Of a stretch of DNA of 64,000 nt, positions 35,563 to 48,500 are shown piece after piece. This DNA is from Amphiura filiformis. Taxonomy: Eukaryota > Echinodermata > Ophiuroidea > Amphilepidida > Amphiuridae. Under the pieces are notes generated by a model that saw only the letters and a list, made by a program, of their open reading frames with translations, did no database searches and was not told the origin of the DNA. The stretch spans positions 7,832,038 to 7,896,037 of the forward strand of contig NC_092637.1 in NCBI RefSeq assembly GCF_039555335.1. The letters run 5' to 3'. Within the stretch, counting starts at the first letter, position 1; each line of letters starts with the position of its first letter. The position numbers and the translations under genes were made by a program.

Positions 35563-35789
35563 TTAATAATCACAGGCTTTTAGTTTTTTTGTTAATAAAT
35601 CACACCTTATTTTTTAATTAAAAAAAATTAATTTCAGATAAAAAAAACCAAGTAAAATTCTTAATATTTCATTTTTTATGCAAAGACTCCCAAATTAAAA
35701 TATGAACAAATTTCTATAAAGAAAATAAATATTATATAACAATGTAATAGAAGGAAACCTATATTTATATATTACAGGAACTTATAAAG

Positions 35790-35974
35790 GGCTATTCCAG
35801 TTGAAATCCATACACCCACTATGGAAGACATGACCCTTATCGTCCACACAAGGAGTGTGAATTTCAAATAGGGTTACCTGAATGGTTGACTCCATTTGAA
35901 ATTCACATTCCCTGTGTGGAAGATTAAGGTTATGACTTCCATAGGGGGTGTATGGATTTTAAATGTAATAGTCC
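35790..35974. mobile_element. Palindromic 187-bp MITE, copy 5
   Basis: GGGCTATTCCAGTTGAAATC start and GTATGGATTTTAAATGTAAT end, arms intact. Confidence 0.75.
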
Positions 35975-36646
35975 AATGAAAATACACATTACAAAGGAGC
36001 ATTTAAATTACTTGATATATTATTTCATGGCAAACTTTTCTCAAATGTACACACATACACACACCCCAGTGTGCCGGCAACCGCGGACACTGTATATTGC
36101 TATCTAAACGCGGATGTGAGTGTGGTGTTTTCATCGCCTAACCGTGGACTAAAATGGCGGATTTTTTTCGTGTATGATACGAAATGGAATTTTAGCTATC
36201 AACTGCGAACTGTAGTTTTCACATGTATGGTCCGCGGTTTTGAGCATATATCGCTCAAATGCATTTAGAATGCATTTGAGGTCTTTTGCAGCAGTTTAGA
36301 GTGTGTATCCTCATTTGCCAGCAAAGACGTACACATTGAGATCACTTAAGATGTTTATACCAAAGTGATTGGAATAATCCATTTGAATTTCACACTCCCC
36401 CTGGGGAAGATTTAGCTTTGTTTCCACAAAGGGATATACTCCAGCTAATATCATTTTCATTTTCATTTTTTGACCAGTTACTATTAATACAAAAAATAAT
36501 GGGTACATACATGTATTTACTATTAACATAAGTATATTGCATTATCCCAACATATACAAAAAAAAATTATAATTGGAGCCAAAATACAAAAGTATATTAT
36601 GAGATGATAATATATATTTTTTCACATTTTATAAACATAATGTTAA

Positions 36647-36845
36647 TCCCCTGAGCACTACCTGCCGATCTAACATGCCTCTGATTGGTCAATTACATGA
36701 TATCTTCATTTTAATCACCAATCAGAATGGAGCTTTGCAAAATAGTTCAACCCCATGGTGTGAAATTATTCTAACACTGTTGCTGATTGGTCCAATTGAT
36801 AATGAAAACTTCTTTTTGGCCAATCGGCAGGTAGTTCTCATGGGG
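36647..36845. mobile_element. 199-bp TTAA-type MITE (ACTACCTGCCGAT family)
   Basis: Ends TCCCCTGAGCACTACCTGCC and GGCAGGTAGTTCTCATGGGG, flanked by TTAA at 36643-36646 and 36846-36849. A right-hand partial copy lies at about 49310-49438, also next to TTAA. Confidence 0.8.
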
Positions 36846-36997
36846 TTAAAATAAAGCATCAGAATTAACAAGTAAACATGGAATGGTTAATACAGGATTA
36901 ACTAAAATTGAAAAGCATTAAAAGATTAAAAAAGAAAATATTGGCAATTTATAGTGCACTATCACCTGAATGGTCTCAGCACACTTTCTGACTATGA

Positions 36998-37384
36998 GCT
37001 ATTCCAGATGAAATTCCTATTTAACTCCTGTTAGACATGACCGTAATCTCCTACACAGGGAGTGTGAATTTCAAATTGGGTTACCTGAATGGGTGACTCC
37101 ATTTCAAATCTATACCTCCTGTATGGGAGATTAAAGTCATGTCTTCCATATGGGGTGTATGTATTTCAACTGGAATAACCCATTTTGGAGCAGACAACAC
37201 TGAATGGGTGGCTCCATTTGAAATTCACACTCCCTGTGTAGAAGATTAAGGTTATGTCTTCCATATGGGGTGTATGTATTTCAACTGGAATAGCCCATTT
37301 TGGAGCAGACAACACTGAATGGGTGGCTCCATTTGAAACTCACATTCCCCATGGGGTGTATGGATTTCACCTGGAATAGCCCAA
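36998..37384. repeat. Palindromic MITE with tandem extension
   Basis: One full copy (36998-37184), then two ~115-bp units beginning ATTTTGGAGCAG (about 37188 and 37302). The same unit forms the array at 50740-51243. Confidence 0.75.
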
Positions 37385-37904
37385 GTAATCTCCCTTCAGC
37401 AAGGTAGCAATCCATGCACTTCCAGTTACATAGGCAAACAAATATTATATATTTTTAGCTTGTCCATATTATCTTGGAAATCAGGAAAAAAAGTTTCTTC
37501 TTTACAAAAGAATACCGACCCTAATTTTGGAAATTCCAGTTTCATTTTCTTTCAGAATTTTTGACATCCTGGGAAGTTTTTTAAACAGTTTCTTGACATC
37601 CTGAAAAGTTTTTGAACAGTTTCTTGACACATGTAAACTGTTTTAAAGCACGAAGTAGTGCAGTAGAGAAATATTCCATATCACGTATGTAGGCTTTTAA
37701 TATTAAGCTAGTTAGGCCTATGTAAACACGTTTGAAATTTAAAAAAAAACGCAAAACCAAATAATATCCAACTGACCAACCCTCTCTTTTTTTGCCTTGC
37801 AGCTCCATTTTACCTCAGTGGGGTGAGGCAAGTGAGGTAAAAACAGTATTAGTGATTACTTAGTAGGTACTACCTTTTTACTTGAAAAGCATGTGCTTTA
37901 AAGG

Positions 37905-38075
37905 ATTATACGTTAGGGTTTAGGGCCATATTAGGTTAGGATTAGCATTAGGGTTAGGTATAGGGTTAGGTTAGGATTATAGTCATGGTTAGGTTTTGGA
38001 TTAGGGTTATCTTTGGGGGTTATGATTAGAGCTTAGGTTATAGGTTAGGGTTATAATGAAGTCTAGGGCTAGGCT
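37905..38075. repeat. Degenerate TTAGGG-like repeat
   Basis: Repeated TTAGGGTT, TTAGGTTAGGA and GGGTTAGG strings with interruptions. This resembles an interstitial, decayed telomere-type tract or a GGTTA minisatellite. Confidence 0.65.
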
Positions 38076-38524
38076 GGGGTTTATAAGTTATTGGCTTTTC
38101 AGACTAATGACCCTTCAAACCCCTGGGCTTCAAACTATCGACATGTAACTGGTGCTTTTGCATCAGTCCAATTTCAAAGTCAAAATGAAGTCCTACAAGT
38201 ATACAACATACCACATCGTTATCTTTGAAGGAAATATGCTTCCTGAAATGAGCAAAATTTGGGTCAGTATTCACTTGTACAGGAAAATGGTTTTGATAAT
38301 TTTCAAAATATCAGGTCGCTCAGGCCTATAGAACAGGGTTATAATGCATGTCATTATCTGTTCTTCATAGCAATGGGCTATTCCAGTTGAAATCCATACA
38401 CCCCCAGGTTAAATAGACATGACCTTAATCTTTCACACAGGGTCATTTCAAATAGAGTCACCCATTCCAGCAACCTACACTCCCTGTATAGGAGATTAAG
38501 GTCAAGTCTTTCATAGAGGGTATA

Positions 38525-38741
38525 CCGTAAAACCCCGTCTACAAGCATATAGTGTTTTTGATGAAGTTCAAAGTATTACGATACATGCGTAAATATGCCA
38601 ATACAATAAATTGGTCTTACAATAATACTTGTTTGTATGTGCTTGGATTTATAATTTATCTGCTCAAACTCCATAATGGCGTCTGGATTAATTTAGCTTT
38701 TATCAGAAGCACTCTGTATGCTTGTAGACGGGGTTTTACGG
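38525..38741. mobile_element. 217-bp mariner-type MITE, copy 2
   Basis: Ends CCGTAAAACCCCGTCTACAA and inverse, flanked by TA (38523-38524, 38742-38743). The interior is inverted relative to the copy at 19705. Confidence 0.85.
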
Positions 38742-38743
38742 TA

Positions 38744-38996
38744 TGTGACATGATCAAGGGGAATGAGTCACATGTCGACCCTGGTCGAAAATGAGTTTTA
38801 CATATGATTCTAAAGAGGATATTTAGAGCTTTCAGAAACTGAAAACCCCAAGTTGATACGACTTTTCTTTGCGAAGTTATGTCACTTTATCAATCGCTGA
38901 AAACAGTAGAAAACAAAAGAATTTTAGCACTTTCTTTGCCAATATCTCAAAATCAATGTTAGCGACATCCGACTCATTCCCCTTGATCGTGTCACA
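38744..38996. mobile_element. 253-bp TGTGACA inverted-repeat MITE, copy 1
   Basis: Ends TGTGACATGATCAAGGGGAA and inverse, TA on both sides (38742-38743, 38997-38998). Confidence 0.8.
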
Positions 38997-39888
38997 TATG
39001 GATTTCATCTGGAATAGTTCTAGAGTAACACATCAGGCATCAGGGTTAGAATAAAAGTCAAGAAATTTCATTTCACAAGTCTATTCAATCCACTGTTGTC
39101 ACAATCAGTAACATGCAAATAGTTTCCAAATTCTGCATATTGATTGAAGAAACTCTGGCTGACTTGTACTCCATCCATGTTCATCATTCCCATTTTTGCC
39201 TTCATGCATGTCACCAAACTGATAATCACTGTACTGCATATTTGAGACACCTTCAACATGGAGTACTCCTGGAGCACAACTACTTGACTACATCATAGGG
39301 CAGCTATTCAAAAATATCCATCTCCATAGAGCATTCAAAAAGTGTTGAAGAGCAACTATGATGCACACATGTCCTACCACGAAGTTGTGACAGGATGCCA
39401 TGCTGAATGGTCTAAAAACACAGCATGGTCAATAGGTTCAGTTGGATGCAATAGAATCATACATCTAAATTAACCTGCTGGCAAGTCCAACAGACTGTAT
39501 GTAAATTAGCAAATATTCACAGGGCAGCTATTTGCACTTACCCACTTCTGGCACTTAGCAGTCGATTTGCCTGGAAGTTCCTCAGTCGCTTACCAAGAGC
39601 GTTGACGACTGAGGGCGTCGGTCTACCCTCAACCTACCGATTACGAGACCATTGTCTAAACCAGTATACTGTGCAATACCAACTGGCAGAACGACAATCT
39701 TTTGTAATACTTAATCAATACATTTATGCAGACATGCCAACTTTGAAATCCAGATTTCCGTACTCAGAAGAACAAAAATCCGTATTTTGCACCCTAAAAC
39801 CGTATTTTTTAAATATGTACCTTTTGCATACCTGCCAACCCCAGAAACTCCAAAAGTAGAACACACTTTACAAATTTGCAATCAAATT

Positions 39889-40141
39889 TGTGACACGATC
39901 AAGGGAAATGAGTCGGATGTCGCTAATGTTGATTTTGAGATATTGGCAAAGAAAGTGTTAAAATTCTTTTGTTTTATTATGTTTTCAGTGATTGATAAAT
40001 TGGCTTAACTTCACAAAGAAAAGTTGTATCAACATAGGGTTTTCAGTTTTTGAAAGCTCCAAATGTCCTCATTAGAAAGATATTTAAAACTCATTTTCGA
40101 CCAGGGTCAACATGTGACTCATTCCCCTTGATCATGTCACA
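39889..40141. mobile_element. TGTGACA inverted-repeat MITE, copy 2
   Basis: Same family as 38744-38996 with the interior in the opposite orientation. The target duplication is unclear. Confidence 0.7.
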
Positions 40142-40509
40142 TTTGGCAATACCAAAGAACCATTCCATCAAAGTAATAAATCAATACAGAAAGATGCTTC
40201 CTTTACGAGTTATCACTCATTGAAAGTGCTACTTTGCTATACTTTACATGGAAAGAGGCCATCTTAAAGTTGTCATATTTCCTTAATTACATAACTGATC
40301 AAGCTGAATTCCGGATATATGATGCACAGTTGAAAATTAATTTTTAAAAGATTTGGTGACCTCAGTCGACCTTTGACCTTGTATGTGACCTTTGACCTCA
40401 CAAAATTGGATAAAGTATGTAGACCAAACAATACTTCTAATGTTGTTAGAAGCATACTTTGTTAAAACTTTCAAGTCAGAAAATCATTGATCATCATCAT
40501 CTGAATAAA

Positions 40510-41450
40510 CAAAGTGGGAAATCATCTTGTAGGCCTATACATATTTCTTTAATGTGCATGCATGGTGCGAAAGTCGGAAGTAAAAGGAGGTCCGAAACCT
40601 TCTTGTAGGTTTATTCTTTTGCACCAATAGAGCTAAATAGTTAACTAAATACCTTCAGAAGACATAGTATTAGGTGGTTAATAAAAAATATTAATGTGCA
40701 TGAAAAATCTGCAAGTCAGAAGAAAATTATTTCGGAAACCATCTTGTAGGCCTATTAAATATTTCTTTAATGTGCATGCATGGTGCGAAAGTCGGAAGTA
40801 AAAGGAGGTCCGAAACCTTCTTGTAGGTTTATTCTTTTGCACCAATAGAGCTAAATAGTTAACTAAATACCTTCAGAAGACATAGCATTAGGTGGTTAAT
40901 AAAAAATATTAATGTGCATGAAAAATCTGCAAGTCAGAAGAAAATTATTTCGGAAACCAACTTGTAGGCCTATTAAATATTTCTTTAATGTGCATGCATG
41001 GTGCGAAAGTCGGAAGTAAAAGGAAGTTGGAAACCTTCTTTTATGCCTATTCTTTTGCACCAATAGAGCTAAATAGTTAACTAAATACCTTCAGCAGACA
41101 TAGCATTAGGTGGTTAATAAAAAACATTAATGTGCATGAAAAATCTGCAATTGGGAAGAAAATTATTTCGGAAAGCATCTTGTAGGCCTATTAAATATTT
41201 CTTTAATGTGCATGCATGGTGCGAAAGTCGGAAGTAAAAGGAGGTCGGAAACCTTCTTTTATGCTTATTCTTTTGCACCAAAAGAGCTAAATAGTTAACT
41301 AAATACCTTCAGAAGACATACCATTAGGTGGATAATAAAAAACATTAATGTGCATGAAAAATCTGCAAGTCGGAAGAAAATTATTTCGGAAAGCATCTTG
41401 TAGGCCTATTAAATAATAATTTTTTAATGTGCATGCATCACCGAAAGTCG
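40510..41450. repeat. 218-bp tandem repeat, about 4 units
   Basis: AATGTGCATGCATGGTGCG starts at 40551, 40769, 40987 and 41205, with a diverged start at 41426. Each unit is a dimer of two related ~109-bp halves, the second starting AATGTGCATGAAAAATCTGC. Confidence 0.9.
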
Positions 41451-41881
41451 AGAGAAAAACGATGTAGGCAACCACTTTAACGGGCACTTTAACAGACCAA
41501 GAAAGTGGTCAAATGATACCAGTAATTCAGTCGGTAGTCTAATCTTGCAGCTGTTTATCTTTTTAAGACACAACATTTTATTATTTTGGTCAAAATTCTG
41601 GAATACCGTATTTTTTGGGGGGTGACCGTACTACCGTATTTATCACGTTTTACCGTACAAAATACGGTGAAACCGTACTAGTTGGCATGTCTGTTTATGG
41701 AATAAACCTCATACATTAATATCGCTGTTATGATGGGAGGACACATATTATGCTCCAGGAGCACAACATACAGAAGGAATCTCAAAATTAATAATCCCAT
41801 TCTACAAGAATAGTTCTGCTTGTCAAGACAATGTATTAAAACAGTCAAATATACACACACAATTGGCACACAGGCAATCAA

Positions 41882-42066
41882 TGTGCTATTCCAGTTGAAA
41901 TCTATACACCCCCATGGAAGACATGACCTTAATCTTCCACACAGGGAGTGTGATTATCAAATGGGATTACCTGAATGGGTAACTACATTTGAAACCTACA
42001 CCCCCTGTGTGGGAGCTTAAGATCACATCTTCCATAGGAGGTGTATGGATTTCAATTGGAAGAGCC
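41882..42066. mobile_element. Palindromic 187-bp MITE
   Basis: GTGCTATTCCAGTTGAAATC start and ATTTCAATTGGAAGAGCC end, arms intact; about 270 bp downstream of the RabGAP stop codon. Confidence 0.75.
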
Positions 42067-42336
42067 AAATGTGGCAGCATACAAGATATCCAGACTTTAT
42101 CTCTCCATTGGTACACAATCTTGGCTGTATGAAATGCACACAAATCAACAAGACGTCAAATCATGTTGTATTCTAGTCTCGTGTCCAGTTGGGATACATG
42201 TGTCACCAACGCTAGTGGTAGAAATCACATTAAGTTTGATGAATGGCAGTAAAAATATCTGACGCTCTGATTAAAAAAAGCCAGAAATCCACAAAAGATT
42301 TCACATGCCTTACATATCATGTTGAATCCATCATCG

Positions 42337-42536
42337 TCATGGAGACGATGAAAGTGAGGCGTTCTCTGCTAGATGACCGGCCAAGGTGTGGCTGAATTTT
42401 CTCTGATGCATATCGATTTCTGAGATGCATCTAAACAGTTTCTCATTGTCTATGTCTTCGGGTAGTTTGGTTAAGAATTGTGCTAATTGGATAAAATCCA
42501 TGTTGAGTAGGATGTCTTCATATAGGAGAAGAATAC
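42337..42536 (-). CDS. TBC1D12: TBC1D12/14-like last coding exon
   Basis: Acceptor TTTTTGCAG, stop TGA at 42339-42337. Encodes [30 protein letters not shown] and a divergent tail that is shorter than in the vertebrate proteins. Confidence 0.92.
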
Positions 42537-45500
42537 CTGCAAAAATAGTAATGGAAAAAAAATATTAATGAAAGCTTAAAAAGTTATATATATCGCAACC
42601 AAGCCCACCTTCAGCTATATGCCTACCCCTATGTTTCAAAACATTCTGGAAACAAGGGGGCACCCACTCAGCTAGAAGCCCAGCAGTTATACGATGCTGG
42701 CCAAGTTCAAAAATTAAATCAATGCTTTTCTCTAACATTAAGTAATTACACCCTCGATAAATTTGTGTCTATTTTGCATTTTTCTCAAAAACTAATAACA
42801 CAGTGGTAACAAAAGTTATGTATATTATAGGGGCAAGGAATCAATTTACTACACAGGAATTTCAGTGACCCAAGACAAGCAGTTCGTTATTTATGATAAG
42901 AAATAAGGTACTGCTAGGATGTACCTCATTTCCTATCATATATACTGAACCGCTTGTATTGAGTCACTGAAATTTCAGTGTAGTAATTGGATTCCTTGCC
43001 CCCATAATTTACATAACTTTTGTTACCAGTATGTTATTGTTTTTTGAGAAAAATGCAAAAATAGTCACAAATTTACCACAGGGGTGTAGTACCCCCTTAA
43101 GTTGAAAATAAGATTCCATACTTAAAACATTGACATAGATGATAGAAATTATACTGGTACAATTGGACATGAGGTGTAGGTTAAGAAGTTAACTTCGGAT
43201 AAAAAAGATATTTATATTATGGGCGATTTCAACATCGATTTGCTTAAAGTAGACATCGACAGACCTACCCATGATTACCTTGAACTTCTTTACTCCTATT
43301 CATTAATGCCTACTATTTATAAACCAACTAGAATCACAGAATCAACTGTTACAATTATTGATAATATCCTTACAAATAATGACAATATTATCAAATCAAC
43401 AATTATGGTTACTGACATAAGCGACCACTTTCCAACTACTTTATCGACCAACCTCAAGTAGAAAATCGAACGTGTAAAGGGAAAGACGTAATTTACAAAA
43501 GAAATCACAATAGTAAGAATATTGCTCAATTTAAAACAAGACTATCCAACGTTAAATGGGGTGAAATTCTTGATAATATTGATGCAAATGATGACTATAA
43601 TAAATTCATTGACACCTTTAATACGATTTACGATGAATGTATTCCGTTAAAGAAATGTACTGGTAATAGAAGAAAAGAACCAATATCGCCATGGATTACG
43701 AAGGGATTGTTAAAAAGTATTAATAAAAAGAATATGCTATATAAACAATACATTCAATCTCCAAACGACAAAAAAAAACAAATATTCAAAACATATAAAA
43801 ATAAGTTGCAAATGCTTATTCGAAAATCAAAACGCAAATACTTCTTTTCCAAATTTGAGCATGCTAAAAATAATATGAAGCAAACATGGAAAACAATTAA
43901 TAATATTATTGGACGAGGAAAGAAACAATCTGCACAGAGCAAATTTAAAGCTGAAGATGGCAGTTCTATTACCAATCCTATAGAAATATCAAATCAGTTC
44001 AATGACTTTTTCGTAAACGTAGGCCCTAAGCTTGCATCAAGTATCCAAAACACAGGAAAGCAATATTTCGCTTATCTCAGTGAGAACAAGACCAGTAGTA
44101 TGTATATGAAGCCTATTGTTGAATCCGATATTGTAAAAATAATTGATAAATTCGACATAAACAAAGGTGGAGGCCATGACAATATTGGCAATCTAATCAT
44201 TAAAAAAGTGTGTAAAGAAATTGCTAAACCTCTTAATATGATATTTAATTTGTCTATATCTACTGGGATTGTTCCTGATAAATTAAAAATAGCAAAAGTG
44301 ATACCATTATACAAAAAAGATGATGCTGAGGCATTCTCAAACTATCGTCCAGTTTCTCTCCTACCGTGTTTTTCAAAAATTCTTGAAAGGTTGGTTTTAA
44401 CAGATGTACGGATTACATTGACAATAAGCGAATCCTTCACCCCAAACAATTTGGCTTTCGGTCAAAACATTCCACATTTATGGCTATAGAGCAAATGGTA
44501 GACAAAGTTACTGCAGCAGTTGAAAGAAACGAAACGACTATTGGAATATTTTTGGACTTATCAAAAGCCTTTGATACAATCGATCATAACATACTCTTAC
44601 ATAAATTAGAACACTATGGCTTTCGTGGTATTGTGTTAGAATGGTTCAGAAATTATCTAAGTAACAGAAAACAATACGCTTATTATAATTCTTATGAATC
44701 AGAATCACATGATATTATATGCGGTGTTCCGCATGGATCCATACTGGGGCCACTTCTATTTATACTCTATGTCAATGATATAACTAATGCATCTAAAGTA
44801 CTCGAATTCATCCTTTTTTTTTTTTTTACCACCATTTTATACTCCCATAAAAACGTAGACCGCCAGACAAACCTTGTTAATGAAGAGTTAAATGAAGTAA
44901 GCAATTGGTTTAAAGCTAATAAATTGTCAATTAATGCTACCAAAACAAATTACATGATACTTGGCACACCCAAAATGACATCGATGAATCAAGACCTGCA
45001 AATCACACTAGATCACACGACTTTAGAAAGAGTGCATCAAACTAAATTCCTTGGTGTACTAATAGATGAATGTCTCACTTGGAAATGTCACATAGATTAT
45101 GATCTAGAACAATTTCAAGAAATGTTGGTGTCATGAATAAATTGAAACATTTTGTTCCAAGTCATATTTTATTTACACTTTATTGTACGTTAATATTGCC
45201 TTATTTAAATTATGGAGTACTTTTATGGGGAAATACATGTAAAACTTACTTAAATAAAATTGTAAAAATTCAAAAATGGGCTATTAGAACGGTGGCAAAC
45301 GTTAACTATAGAGACCACACAGCGCCAGTGTTTGCTAATTATAACATATTAAAAGTTGAAGATATGTATGCACTGGAATTAGGTACATTCATGTACAGGC
45401 ACTCTATAAATGAGCTGCCCTGTTCATTTGATAATTATTTTACCAAACGTTCTGACATACATAACTACAAGACACGATATGTAAATGACCTAAATCTAAC

Positions 45501-48500
45501 CAAAAATAAGAAAGTCTTTTCTGATCATGCCATACGTACAAGAGGTCCCATTCTTTGGAATTCTTTAGATAAACATCTGAAAGCTTCAAAATCTGTTAAA
45601 CATTTCCGCAATCAATTCAAAACAAAACTGATCTCTATATATAATTAATCTTTTCCGTGAGCACCCCCCCCCTTCCCTTGTCTTTTGGTTATGTTATGTG
45701 ATGTTGATTTATTTTGTTAATTTCATTTGATTTCAGGGAAAGGCTAACTTTCAGACCTTTTTGGTCTTCCAGCCTTTTCCTCCATATGTACCGTGTTTAT
45801 TAATTATTTTTTATGTAATGTCTTTGATTTTTATGGAAATAAAATATGAAAAAAATATGAAATGAAATGAATGTTATACAAATCAGAAAGATTTTTTTAC
45901 TAGTTCCTCCCCAGTTATAAGCCCAATCACAGTTTTTACAGTAATACACAAATTTACCACTTTCTTCAAAAACATTTCAAACAATTAACAATTACTGAGT
46001 CATGGACCGATTAAGATACCACAGATCAAACACCCTAACTGGACTATTCCAGTTGAAATCCATACACCGCTATGGAAGACATGACCTTAAGGGCTGGGGT
46101 ATGAACGTTTGGACAGTATTTATTGTGGGACATTAGAGCACATCAGACATATCGAATTGCATTCTGAATACGAAGAATGTCATTCTGATATCAAATAATT
46201 TTGATTTTTGAAATTCGCAATTTAATACACATTTTATGGCAAATCATTAAAAATTGATATTTTTGATATTTAACAGTACTTGAAGTAAACTTTATAAATC
46301 TGATGATTGATACTTAAAGTGTATGTAGTTGGGATGAAAAGTCGACGATCAATTGAAAATTTTGACCTTTTTCAGATTGAAGATATGGATTTTTTTCCCA
46401 AAACACCAAAAAAAATAAGGTCTTTTTGGGAAAAAAATCCATATCTTCAATATGAAAGGTCAAAATTTTCAATTGACAGTCGGCTTTTCCTCCCTGCTAA
46501 ATACACTTTAAGAATATATCATTAGATTTATATAATTAACTTCGAGGACTGTTATATATCAAAAATTTGAAAAATATCAAATTTTTATAATTTGTCATAA
46601 AATTTGTATTATATTGTGATTTTCAAAAATGAAAATTATTTGATATCAGAAAGACATGCTTCAGATTCAGAATGCAATTGACAGGTCTGAGGTGCTCTCA
46701 TGTCCCACAAAAATACTGTCGAAACGCAATAAACGCTCATTTTAGATCCCTTAAGCTTCAACATAGGGAGTGTAAATTACAAATGGGTCACCCGAAAGAG
46801 TGACTCCATTTGAAATCTACACCCCTGTATGGGAGATTAAGGTCATGTCTTCCATAGGGGGTGTATGGATTTCAACTGGAATAGCCCATTATGTTATGTA
46901 GCCCTGTCCTTACCTAAAGCTGTCCTAAATAAAAACTCTTCTCCGTCCCTGAAGAAGACATCCCAGACTCGACAAGACACGTCCAGAGGTAGTGATTTGC
47001 TGTGTAGTGTGTACAACCTGACATAAAGCAGAAATAATGTCCAAGAAATTATTCATTTTGGAGGTGTTAGGTAACATAAGTTAAAGGCCCATTCAGTGAT
47101 TTGCTCATCCGGATGACGGTAAAAATCATCAAAATTCAAATTTTCATAAATATGTTAACATAGCCTGCTAGTGGTTCAGCCGAAAGCCATGTATTTATGA
47201 CAAAAGTAAGGAATTTACATGAATCTGTAATTTATATACAGACCATTTACCAAAAGGCAAAGTCCCAGTGCTTTGTATGCTGAGAATTCTTGCATATTCA
47301 TGAGGGTTGATCATGCATCTCTAATCATCCCAAACCTGTCATGCCTTCACATTATATGATTTGTGTCTATGTGTTTACATGAAAGAATATAAAAATATGC
47401 AGTATGTGCGTAGCAGTTGCAATGTCGGTGTTTCCATCAAGCCATAAAGTGAGTTTTTCTGGTTGACCAGATTTAATTATACAATAACAGTTTCAACTCG
47501 CCCACTTCATGGAACGGTTGGCCTTCATTAACCGGTAAACTGTGACCTTGCCTGCTAGTGATGGGACTGTATCTCTTTAGTTTATGAGAGTCTCTTACCA
47601 CTCGATGATATAGAGGTCAGGGGTCAGTTCCTGCTCCTGAAAATGTGCATATAGAGTTGGCAAGTTATCCTGGAAATAATCTTCATATGTAGAGAAATAG
47701 GATTGCATCTGTGGGTCAAAGCAACAAAGAGACATTGATCAGAAAAATGTGCACAAAAAGTATCGCAGACTTTCACTTATGTAACACTCAGGTGCGCTAT
47801 CCACCACTCTCCTGAGGATGTTTAGGAGTGCTTTTAGGAGAGTGATGGCTCTTGCACAGCTCAAAAGTCAAAACCTAGGAAATGTCAATGAAACTGTTGT
47901 CATTTCTTTAATTTGAACATTTGTCATGAAGAATTTCCTCACTTACCACTGGCTGTTCTAACCTAAATAACCTTTACATAAAATTTACAGCTCCCCTGGA
48001 AATGTTTGAGCTATACACAACTCCAGAGGATGTTTAGGAGTGCTCTTAGGAGAGTGATGGCTCTTGCACAGCTCAAAACATCAAATCCTTGGAAATGTCA
48101 ATGAAACTGTTGTCATTTCTTTAACTCTACCCTTTGTCATGAAGAATCTCCTCACTTACCACTGGCTGTTCTAATGTGAAGAACCTAACAAGAACATAAG
48201 GTAACACTTTATTGCTCATGTAAAATTTCTTAATGAAGAATCATCCAACTTATCACAGGCTGTTCTAACCTAAAGAACCTTAACATAAAATTCAGGAGAG
48301 TAGTATACTGCTCCCCTAAAAGTAGAGATGTAACACAGGCACTTGTCTAAATCCTGGAAATTGCTGAGCCGTATGTGATCTTGTCCAGGTAATTGGCTAC
48401 GAGATATGCTCCACACCACAGCTTTGTATTCATGGCTCCAGATCCGAATTTCAGGATAAATCCTAAAAGTTGCATCTCTGTAAAAGCATTTATTGCTCCT

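Larger units (their letters stand above)
38374..39021. mobile_element. Palindromic MITE split by two TA-target MITEs
   Basis: The left part (38374-38524) and the last ~24 bp (38997-39021, TATGGATTTCATCTGGAATAG) belong to one palindromic element. Between them lie a mariner-type MITE and an inverted-repeat MITE, in series and separated by TA. Confidence 0.8.
39729..41693. mobile_element. 1,965-bp TIR element holding a satellite
   Basis: Ends CAGACATGCCAACT and AGTTGGCATGTCTG, directly flanked by TTTATG on both sides (39723-39728, 41694-41699). Subterminal regions carry repeated CCGTA strings, as binding-site arrays of some DNA transposons do. It contains a TGTGACA MITE and a 218-bp tandem array. 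No transposase frame is seen. A 6-bp duplication is unusual for a CAG terminus. Confidence 0.65.

Noticed and set aside
36071-36268. 65-residue frame MPATADTVYCYL
   Set aside because: Chance open frame, no domain, no splice context.
40510-41450. CRISPR-like array
   Set aside because: Whole 218-bp units repeat with no unique spacers, in a eukaryotic context.
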